Assembly: GCA_025355915.1 (NCBI GenBank)
Contig: JANXYT010000144.1
Coordinates: forward strand, 1 to 8,473
Direction of reading: 5' to 3'
DNA: 8,473 bases
Source of the DNA: Holophagaceae bacterium
Lineage (GTDB): Bacteria > Acidobacteriota > Holophagae > Holophagales > Holophagaceae
A program made the position numbers and the translations under genes. The notes under the pieces were generated by a model, which saw only the letters and a program-made list of their open reading frames with translations, had not been told where the DNA came from and searched no databases. This document shows, piece after piece, positions 1 to 5,589 of the stretch. Every line of letters begins with the position of its first letter. The first letter of the stretch is position 1.

Positions 1-98
1 TAATAGCGGTGGATGATTTAGTCAATTCAATAGGGGCCAAATCCCTCACTCAAGTCGACGGTTACTGGCAAACCTGGATTTGCTGATTTGTTGAAAAT

Positions 99-779
99 TC
101 ACACCCCCTTCTGCTCCCCCCCCCAAATGACCTTGTGCAGCTGCACCTGCACCCGCACAGGCAGCCCATCGGCGACGACCTGTTCGGCGAGCCAGGCGGG
201 GTCGAGGCTGCCCCAGACGGGGCTGAAGAGCACTTCCAGGCGGTCCCAGACCTGCCGCTCGGCGCACCAGTCCTTCGCCCAGGCGTAGTCGGCCGGGTCG
301 CAGAGGACGAACTTCAGCTCGTCCTGGCCGGGCACCATGTGGTCGAGGTTGGACTCGAGCCAGCGATTCGCCTCGCCGCTGCCGGGGGTCTTGCGGTCCA
401 CGATCTTGATCACCTCGCGGGGCACGGGGCCCAGGTCGTGGCTGCCCGCGGTTTCCAAGGCGACTTCGTAACCGAGGTCCAGCAGGGCCCGTAGCAGCTC
501 CGGCGCCTGGGGATGGGCCAGGGGCTCGCCCCCCGTGAGTTCCACGAAGGGGGCGTTGGGGCCCTTTCGCGGCGGGCCAAGGCGCCGCTGTACCTCCGCA
601 AGCAGATCCTCCAGTTCCCGCATACCTCCTTCGTAGAATGCGTACTCGGTGTCGCAGTAGACGCAGCGCAGGGGGCAGCCGGTGAGGCGGATGAATAAAC
701 ATGGCCGGCCGATCCGGGTGCCCTCCCCCTGGATGCTGTGGAACACCTCGTTGACCTTGAATCTCATAGGAATCTGCAT
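99..779 (-). CDS. queE: 7-carboxy-7-deazaguanine synthase QueE
   Basis: Radical SAM enzyme that converts 6-carboxy-5,6,7,8-tetrahydropterin to 7-carboxy-7-deazaguanine, the ring-contraction step toward preQ0 and queuosine; cytoplasmic. Seen in the 226-residue product: the N-terminal VNEVFHSIQGEG block typical of QueE, the 4Fe-4S cluster cysteines C35-x3-C39-x2-C42 followed by DTEYAF, the SAM-binding TGGEP at 82-86, a LETAGS block at 108-113, KTPGSGE at 130-136, and DELKFVL at 153-159. The tail HKVIWGGEQKGV matches how many QueE proteins end, so the frame is intact through a run of nine G (C on the plus strand, 116-124). Length is normal for the family. Neither ATG 779 nor ATG 767 (giving MRFKVNEVF, also a typical QueE start) has a clear Shine-Dalgarno sequence, so the start is uncertain by four codons. 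It lies downstream of a pteridine-reductase-like gene on the same strand. The other queuosine genes are not in the window. Confidence 0.95.
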   Translation of the reverse strand: MQIPMRFKVNEVFHSIQGEGTRIGRPCLFIRLTGCPLRCVYCDTEYAFYEGGMRELEDLLAEVQRRLGPPRKGPNAPFVELTGGEPLAHPQAPELLRALLDLGYEVALETAGSHDLGPVPREVIKIVDRKTPGSGEANRWLESNLDHMVPGQDELKFVLCDPADYAWAKDWCAERQVWDRLEVLFSPVWGSLDPAWLAEQVVADGLPVRVQVQLHKVIWGGEQKGV

Positions 780-795
780 TGAAAAGAAAAATGAT

Positions 796-876
796 CACCA
801 CCAAGACACCAAGACACCAAGAATGACAAATGCAAATCTGTCTGCAGTTCTTGGTGTTCTTGATGTCTTGGTGTTG
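796..876. repeat. Imperfect inverted repeat of 8-bp units, probable dispersed element
   Basis: The left arm (796-823) is a tandem of the 8-bp unit AGACACCA with ends; the right arm (848-876) is its imperfect reverse complement. Pairing gives a stem of about 28 bp around a 24-nt loop, with mismatches at 809/863 and 798/874 and one bulged base at 858. In the minus-strand transcript the 809/863 pair becomes a G-U wobble, so the fold is slightly better in RNA read from the reductase toward queE. Similar CACCAAGACACCAAG strings occur between genes in many environmental bacterial genomes, from memory rather than from a search. It may be a mobile REP-like palindrome, an mRNA-stability hairpin or an attenuator. 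There is no T-run of the kind expected for an intrinsic terminator. Confidence 0.7.
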
Positions 877-912
877 GATTTGAAATCCTAGGTGCCAGCG
901 CAATCCCGGGAA

Positions 913-1674
913 TCATCGGTCCACCCAACGGCGCCCGCCGTCCTGGGTGAGGATCTCGCCCGTCAGGAAGGGGCTGTCGGCGGCGAAGCGCACGGCCCGG
1001 CAGAGGTCGGCGGGATCACCGAGGCGCTTGAGCAGCGTGCGCTCCGCCAGGAAAGCGGCATCGCTGCCTTCGGCCGGCAGCACTGCTCCCAGCGCGTGAC
1101 CCACCACCCGCACCCTCGGCGCCAGCAGCTGGGCGAGCCCCGGCACCAGGGCGGCGAGACCGGCCTTGGCGGCGCTGTAGGGCAGCCGCTTGAGCCAGGG
1201 CCGGTGGATGGAGGTGTCCAGCAGGAGCTGGAGGCAGGAACCGTCGGCCAGTCGGGGCGCGAGGGCCTGGGCGCAGAGGAAGGGAAAGCCCAGGTTCATG
1301 CGCCAAGTGGCGTCGAGGAGCTCTGGCGTCCAGGTACCAAGGGGGCTTTTCGGAAAGGTCCCGGCCAGCAGCACGGCGCCGGAAATAGCCCACCCGTCCG
1401 ACTCCAACCCGTCCAGATCTGCCATCATGCGGGAAACCAGCTCCGGGCCCTCCGCATCCCATTGAAGCGTCCGGATCCGCCCTGTCTTCGTCAAGTCATC
1501 CACCCAGGTTTCGCCATCCCAGGGCTTCGAACTGGTCAGCACCAGGTCGTGATCCCGGGCCAGATCTTCCGCCAAGGCCCGGCCCAGCCGCCGCCTTCCG
1601 CCCACCAGCACCCAACAGGCCCTGCCGTTCCGCGAGATCCGCTCCATTTGGGCATTCTTCCACAAAGGCGCCAT
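913..1674 (-). CDS. Short-chain dehydrogenase, pteridine reductase (PTR1/FolM)-like
   Basis: Likely an NADPH-dependent reductase of the SDR family, possibly acting on dihydropterins or dihydrofolate. Seen in 253 residues: a dinucleotide fold with GGRRRLGRAL at 25-34 (compare the GxxxRLG motif of PTR1), N127 in MNLGFPF, the active-site pair Y166 and K170 in YSAAK, then LAPRVRVVGHALGA and the C-terminal FLTGEILTQDGG. The residue 13 before the catalytic Tyr is D153, not the usual Ser. Leishmania PTR1 has Asp at this place, and the following IHRPW...YSAAKAGL resembles the IHAxRPL..Y block of bacterial pteridine reductases. The usual NNAG is replaced by LLAG (102-105), which is odd. Arginines 27-29 would suit the NADPH 2'-phosphate. 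GAGGT about 8 nt upstream supports start 1674; an alternative ATG at 1647, with GGAAG upstream, removes nine residues and suits the family length. SDR family is certain, pterin substrate is inference. Confidence 0.9.
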   Translation of the reverse strand: MAPLWKNAQMERISRNGRACWVLVGGRRRLGRALAEDLARDHDLVLTSSKPWDGETWVDDLTKTGRIRTLQWDAEGPELVSRMMADLDGLESDGWAISGAVLLAGTFPKSPLGTWTPELLDATWRMNLGFPFLCAQALAPRLADGSCLQLLLDTSIHRPWLKRLPYSAAKAGLAALVPGLAQLLAPRVRVVGHALGAVLPAEGSDAAFLAERTLLKRLGDPADLCRAVRFAADSPFLTGEILTQDGGRRWVDR

Positions 1675-4213
1675 GAATCCCTACCTCAAACGCATTCGAT
1701 GGCGCCTGCTGTGGATCAGCTTCGTCTGCCTGACGCTGGCGCTGGGGTCGTTCGCCCTCAACCAGTGGGTCTACGCAAAATCGGACGATCAGTGTTCGTG
1801 GGTGGTCGAAAAGGGGAAGATCGTCATCCGGGAGATCCTGCCGAACGGCGTGGCCGAAGAGGCTGGATTGCTTGAGGGCGACGAGCTGGTGAAGATCCAG
1901 GGCCGGACCTACGAGCCCACCCTGGAAGGCACGCTGAAGGCCCAGCGCTTCATCAACGGGAAGCCCGAAGGCGCCATCCTCATCTACACGGTGAACCGGC
2001 AGGGCCGCCAGATCCTCCTCCCGATCCGCCTGGTGAAGCCCCTGGACCCGATCCAGTTGGCCCTGCTGGCGAACGGCTTCCTCGCCTGGGCCATCAGCCT
2101 CCTCGTGGTGCTTTCGGCCCCGGAACGAAAATCCTCTCGCCATTTCTTCTACCTATCGGCCACAGCCCTGCTGATATCAGGCGCCCCGGTCTCTGGCAAC
2201 CCGCCCATGGCCGTGGGGATCGTCTTCGCCCTCATGGCCGGTCTGGCCACCGCCCTGCTGCCGCCCCTCTGGATCCACTTCTTCCTGCGCTTCCCGCACC
2301 CTTTCGAATGGCGGAAGAACCGGCGGCTGCTGCAGGCGATCTACGGTACCTTCGCCCTGCTGGCCCTGGTGCAGGTGCTCGTGCGCCTTTGGGTGGTGCT
2401 TAACAGCGGTGTCGTGAAAACGCCGCCAGAGGGCCTGCAACTTGCACTCAACGCCTTCACCTTTGTCGCCATCCCGCTTTACCTCGCCGCCGCCCTGACT
2501 GGCCTGGGTTTCTTTGTCGGGGGGACCCTTCGATCTCCGGAGCGCCTCCGCAAGGCCCTGTTGCCTTCCCTGATCGTGGCCGCGGCCCTTTGCCTCGACC
2601 TGCTGGCCTGGGCAATCCTCCAGGCCAAATTTGGCAACAGTCTCCTCTTCCGGCGGCAGATCTTCATCTTCATGCTGCCGGCGCCGCTGCTGCCCCTCAG
2701 CTTTGCCTTCGCCATCTTCCGCCATGGGCTTTTCGATGTGCGCAAGGTCCTGCTGCGGTGGGTGAGCTACATGGCCATCCTCGTCATCACGGTCGCGGCC
2801 TATCTGGGCGGCCTGTCCTGGGCCTTTTCGCACCTTTCCTCGATCCCATCGGGCTGGGCCGGGGCGCTCATCGGCCTCCTGGCCCTGCCCCTCGGTTGGT
2901 CCCTCCGGTGGCTGCTGAAGGGTATCCGCCGCCGCTTCCGCCGGGACTTCTCCAGCACCCGGGACATCGCCCTCAGCGCGGTGCGTGAGCCCCGGAAACG
3001 GTTCAGCGAGGAAGCACTGCTCAAGTCGCTCAGACGCGCACTGGGAGAGGCCTTTCAGCCCCATTTTCTGGAGATCCTGCCCATCGAGGATCGCCAAGTG
3101 ATGCTGCCCGCGGCCGAATCCGAGGATCGTGAGGAGCGCCGGATCCACTTCCCCCCCCAGCCGCTGCCGATCCCTCCCAGCCTGCTGCGCCTCGCCCGCG
3201 AAAACCGGGAGCTGGTGTTGGGCCTGGGAGGCGAAGAGGCCGATTGGATCCAGGACCAGGGCGGCTCGGTGCGAGCCCATGTGGATGCGCTCGAGGCCCA
3301 GTTGCTGCTGCTGATCCTGGCCGGAGACATCCCCCACAGCGTGGTGCTGCTCGGGGGCAAGTACGCCGAACTGAACTACGGCCGCGAGGACCGCGAACTC
3401 CTACGCGAAGTGGCCCTGGCCGCTGGGCAGGTGCTGGAAACCGCCGTGATGCACCAGCGCCTGGTGGTCCAGGAGCGCCTGAGCCAGGAGCTGGATACGG
3501 CCCGCTGCATCCAGGAGGGCCTGGTCACCTCGCATGTGCCCCCCATCCCCGGCTTTCAGGTGGCCCTGCGCCTCGAACCAGCCCTGGAGACTGGCGGCGA
3601 CCTGCTCTTTGTCAAGCGGCGCCCGAGTGGCAATTGGCTTGCGGCCGTGGGTGACATCTGCGGCAAGGGCCTCGCTGCGGCACTTTACATGGCCCAGGCC
3701 ACCGCCCTCCTGGAACACGCGGCCCAGCGGGAAGATCAGTCGCTGGAGGAAATGCTCTGTTCTATGGACCAGACCCTGCGGCAGCTCCTGGGCCAGCGGG
3801 GCTTTCTCACCCTGATCCTGCTGGAATGGGACGAGGTTGGACACTACCGCTTGGCGCGGGCGGGCCATCCCGGCGCCCTGGTGCTCCAGGGCCTGGCCGA
3901 GGAGGGCTTTAGTGAGATGGTCCCCCATGGTCGGGGCCTGGGCCTGCGCCCTGCCGGGCCCGGCGATTGGCAGGTGATCGAAGGAGTCCTGCCCCCGAAG
4001 GGTTGGATGGTGCTTTATAGCGATGGCTTGTCGGAGGCCATGAACCGGGAGGGCGAACTCTATGGCCTGGGACGCCTTAGCACCCAGTTGCGCCGCCTCT
4101 GGGGCACGGGCAGCCCTCGAGCCGCCTGCGAAGCCGTGTTCCAGGACGTGGCTTCCTTCGATACCCAGAACCGCGACGACCGAACTTTGTTTATCCTGGG
4201 GAGGGAGGCCTGA
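1673..4213 (+). CDS. Membrane PDZ / multi-TM / SpoIIE-type PP2C phosphatase
   Basis: Probable membrane-bound serine/threonine phosphatase of the RsbU/SpoIIE type, a class that usually dephosphorylates anti-sigma-antagonist proteins. Domains seen in 846 residues: TM1 about 13-33; PDZ-like domain about 45-120 with ILPNGVAEEAGLLEGDELVKI; about nine further hydrophobic segments between 126 and 412, ending in the FRHGLFDVRKVLLRW stretch common before signalling outputs; a linker domain about 440-595, perhaps GAF-like; then SpoIIE phosphatase 600-845. The phosphatase has the entry helix ELDTARCIQEGL, ETGGDLLF (D643), GDICGKG (D661), ARAGHPG, YSDGLSEA (D784) and NRDDRTL (D835/D836), so metal ligands are present and it should be active. 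The second acid of the frequent GGDxxD motif is F646. The PDZ domain should lie outside the cytoplasm by TM1 topology. ATG 1673 has only a weak AAAGG upstream. First gene of a coupled operon. Its phosphoprotein target is not in the window. Confidence 0.92.
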   Translation: MNPYLKRIRWRLLWISFVCLTLALGSFALNQWVYAKSDDQCSWVVEKGKIVIREILPNGVAEEAGLLEGDELVKIQGRTYEPTLEGTLKAQRFINGKPEGAILIYTVNRQGRQILLPIRLVKPLDPIQLALLANGFLAWAISLLVVLSAPERKSSRHFFYLSATALLISGAPVSGNPPMAVGIVFALMAGLATALLPPLWIHFFLRFPHPFEWRKNRRLLQAIYGTFALLALVQVLVRLWVVLNSGVVKTPPEGLQLALNAFTFVAIPLYLAAALTGLGFFVGGTLRSPERLRKALLPSLIVAAALCLDLLAWAILQAKFGNSLLFRRQIFIFMLPAPLLPLSFAFAIFRHGLFDVRKVLLRWVSYMAILVITVAAYLGGLSWAFSHLSSIPSGWAGALIGLLALPLGWSLRWLLKGIRRRFRRDFSSTRDIALSAVREPRKRFSEEALLKSLRRALGEAFQPHFLEILPIEDRQVMLPAAESEDREERRIHFPPQPLPIPPSLLRLARENRELVLGLGGEEADWIQDQGGSVRAHVDALEAQLLLLILAGDIPHSVVLLGGKYAELNYGREDRELLREVALAAGQVLETAVMHQRLVVQERLSQELDTARCIQEGLVTSHVPPIPGFQVALRLEPALETGGDLLFVKRRPSGNWLAAVGDICGKGLAAALYMAQATALLEHAAQREDQSLEEMLCSMDQTLRQLLGQRGFLTLILLEWDEVGHYRLARAGHPGALVLQGLAEEGFSEMVPHGRGLGLRPAGPGDWQVIEGVLPPKGWMVLYSDGLSEAMNREGELYGLGRLSTQLRRLWGTGSPRAACEAVFQDVASFDTQNRDDRTLFILGREA

Positions 4214-4239
4214 TGAACCACTCCCACCGGGAGCCCTAG
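4213..4239 (+). CDS. 8-codon mini-ORF (MNHSHREP) bridging two genes
   Basis: The ATG overlaps the phosphatase stop (TGATG at 4211-4215), and the TAG stop overlaps the GTG start of the next gene (TAGTG at 4237-4241). A strong purine-rich ribosome site, AGGGAGG at 4202-4208, lies 4 nt before this ATG. The arrangement would pass ribosomes from the phosphatase gene to the downstream gene by two reinitiation steps. Whether the peptide is made is unknown, and chance is possible for so short an ORF. Confidence 0.35.
   Translation: MNHSHREP
4229..4233 (+). promoter_or_regulatory. Ribosome binding site deciding the GTG start at 4239
   Basis: GGGAG lies 5 nt before GTG 4239. The open frame extends upstream to an ATG at 4062 inside the phosphatase gene, but that part reads as an out-of-frame shadow with no membrane or domain features. 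The protein begins to look real (hydrophobic helix) only after 4239. This site therefore selects the short form. Confidence 0.6.
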
Positions 4240-4730
4240 TGCGCCATTCCGCCCTTCGATGGACCATCCCGACCTTCCTGGCCCTCCAGTTGGGGCTTTT
4301 ATGGATCCAGGGCGCCCAGCTCCACCGCCAGAACCAGGTGCTATCGGCCCTGCGGGAGGATATTCAGGCCCTCACCGAATCCCTCGACAACGGCCAGTCT
4401 CCGGTTTCCAGTGAGGATGACGGCTCCATCGTGCCCGCGGGCTTCCTGCCCGCCCCCCCGCCGCCCAAGAAGGTGGCCGTGCTGGGCGTCCAGGAGGAGC
4501 AGGAGGCCGCCACCAAAGAGATTCAGGCCTCCCGGGAGTCAGCGCAGAAGGCTGTGAAAGACGCCCGGGAAGCCCAGTCCAAGCTGTCCATCGAAGAGAA
4601 CATTCGCAAGGCCGACGAGGCCAAGCAAGTCCAGGCCGCCACCAGCTCCTGGCAGCGCTGGGTCTGGGGCGCCATCGCCCTAGTGGCGCTGGCCCTCGTG
4701 GCGCGCTCAGTGCTGGGCCGGCGCGGCTGA
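4239..4730 (+). CDS. Unknown protein with two TM segments and a charged helical core
   Basis: Function not recognised. From GTG 4239 the product has 163 residues. Visible parts: a hydrophobic segment about 9-25; a polar helix about 27-50 (HRQNQVLSALREDIQALTES) with coiled-coil character; an acidic, flexible stretch 55-65; a proline-rich PAPPPPKK at 71-78; a long Glu/Lys/Ala/Gln-rich helix about 84-133, probably coiled coil; and a second hydrophobic segment about 141-158 followed by RR. The middle could face either side of the membrane; the C-terminal RRG tail would favour a cytoplasmic end. It starts 25 bases after the phosphatase stop and its TGA overlaps the next ATG (TGATG at 4728-4732), so it is translated with its neighbours. 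A role as a membrane partner or sensor for the phosphatase is only inferred from position. An alternative ATG start at 4062 would need a 152-bp overlap and is unlikely. Confidence 0.75.
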   Translation: MRHSALRWTIPTFLALQLGLLWIQGAQLHRQNQVLSALREDIQALTESLDNGQSPVSSEDDGSIVPAGFLPAPPPPKKVAVLGVQEEQEAATKEIQASRESAQKAVKDAREAQSKLSIEENIRKADEAKQVQAATSSWQRWVWGAIALVALALVARSVLGRRG

Positions 4731-5524
4731 TGTCTCTGCTGGACTATCTCCGAGCGGATCCGGACTGCCGGAACCTGGCCGAGGGGGCGGTTCACGCCGT
4801 GGCCCCCGCGCTGGATGATCCCGATCCTGACCACGTGTCCATGCAGCTGAACGAATGGGCCTTTATCCTCGCGGGGCGCATGCCCCTGCCCTGGAACACC
4901 CACAAGGCCATCGACGCCCTGAACGACCTGCTCTTCGTGGAACTGGGCTTCGAGGGTGATCGAGAAACCTACGACGATCCCCTCAACGCCCTGCTCCCCT
5001 CGGTCATCGCCCGCCGGAAGGGCCTGCCCATCGCCCTGTCCATCCTGTGGATCGACTTGGCGCACCGGCTGGGGTTCGACGCCGTGGGGGTGAACCTCCC
5101 CGGCCACTTCATCGCGGCCATTCGCACCGACTTCGGCCTGCTCTGCTTTGATCCCTTCCACAAGGGCCGCCCGGTCGGCGAAGAGAGTGGCGCGGAACTC
5201 GTGAAGTCGGCCACGGCAGGCCGCATCGACTTCCACCGGGACATGCTCGCACCCGCCTCCAACCGCCAGACCCTCATCCGGCTGGTGCGCAACCTCCACC
5301 TGCGTTTCATGACTGCGGAAAGTTGGGAGGAGGCGATCTGGACCGCCACCCACCTGGTGCTGCTGGACCCTACCAATCCCCGTCCCCTGAAAGATCGGGC
5401 CTTCATCCACCTTCAGCGGGATGAACCCGGCCCGGGCCTCGCCGACCTGCTCGAAGCCATGCGCCTCAGTCCCGACCCCGACCCCGAAATCCAAGCCTGG
5501 CTCGAGCAGCTGGAGCGGTCCTGA
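4730..5524 (+). CDS. SirB1 / transglutaminase-like family protein with TPR-like tail
   Basis: 264 residues, no signal peptide, probably cytoplasmic. The family (SirB1 N-terminal, transglutaminase-like core 2) is widespread, but its biochemical role is poorly defined. Seen: an N-terminal helical part with LNEWAFILAGR; the family signature 81-129, YDDPLNALLPSVIARRKGLPI then SILWIDLAHRLGF, ending in VNLPGHFIAA, which parallels the YDPxNSxLxxVLxRRxGxPIxLS...GVxxPGHF pattern of SirB1 proteins; FDPFHKGRPV at 140-149; and a C-terminal helical region 183-250 resembling TPR units (SWEEAIWTATHLVLLDPTNP then a second helix pair ending AMRLSPD). No Cys stands where a transglutaminase nucleophile would be expected near the signature, so catalysis is doubtful. 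Its ATG overlaps the stop of the preceding gene, and no good ribosome site is seen, so translation is probably coupled. Last gene of the operon, followed by a hairpin. Confidence 0.88.
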   Translation: MSLLDYLRADPDCRNLAEGAVHAVAPALDDPDPDHVSMQLNEWAFILAGRMPLPWNTHKAIDALNDLLFVELGFEGDRETYDDPLNALLPSVIARRKGLPIALSILWIDLAHRLGFDAVGVNLPGHFIAAIRTDFGLLCFDPFHKGRPVGEESGAELVKSATAGRIDFHRDMLAPASNRQTLIRLVRNLHLRFMTAESWEEAIWTATHLVLLDPTNPRPLKDRAFIHLQRDEPGPGLADLLEAMRLSPDPDPEIQAWLEQLERS

Positions 5525-5529
5525 CAGAA

Positions 5530-5553
5530 CGCAGGGGCCCGAAGGCCCCCGCG
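5530..5553. terminator. GC-rich hairpin between convergent genes, probable bidirectional terminator
   Basis: The stem 5530-5539 pairs with 5544-5553 around a four-base loop. Read on the minus strand the loop is TTCG closed by C and G, a very stable tetraloop, and the only mismatch (5533/5550) becomes a G-U wobble, so the fold suits the malic enzyme transcript best. It lies 6 bp after the SirB1-like stop and 37 bp after the malic enzyme stop. T-tracts on either side are weak, so termination efficiency is uncertain. Confidence 0.55.
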
Positions 5554-5561
5554 TACGATAC

Positions 5562-5589
5562 CTGACAGCTGACAGCCGATGGCTGACAG
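5562..5589. repeat. Four 7-bp tandem units (CTGACAG), third unit diverged
   Basis: Units 5562-5568, 5569-5575 and 5583-5589 are all CTGACAG; the third unit, 5576-5582, is CCGATGG. Positions 5567-5577 and 5581-5591 also form an inverted repeat with one central mismatch and a 3-nt loop, reaching into the malic enzyme stop codon (5590-5592). It lies in the gap between convergent genes and looks like a short-period dispersed intergenic repeat. Confidence 0.65.

Noticed and set aside
3..86. Possible 3' end of an upstream plus-strand gene (27 codons open to the window edge, ending TGA at 84-86)
   Set aside because: The frame is open and less GC-rich than the rest, but 27 codons with no recognisable motif are not enough to call a gene.
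46..903. A 285-codon minus-strand frame covering queE
   Set aside because: It is in another frame of the same strand, rich in Arg, Gly and Pro, and contradicted by the complete QueE motifs in the real frame.
2177..3337. A 386-codon minus-strand frame inside the phosphatase gene
   Set aside because: Gln/Gly/Glu-rich composition without motifs, opposite clear membrane and phosphatase coding sequence.
3541..4210. Loss of the second acid in the GGDxxD motif as a sign of a dead phosphatase
   Set aside because: That position is not strictly conserved in SpoIIE-type enzymes, and the other metal-binding acids (D643, D661, D784, D835/D836) are present.
4062..4238. N-terminal extension of the unknown two-TM protein to ATG 4062
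   Set aside because: It overlaps the end of the phosphatase gene by 152 bp and reads as a shadow; GTG 4239 has a proper ribosome site.
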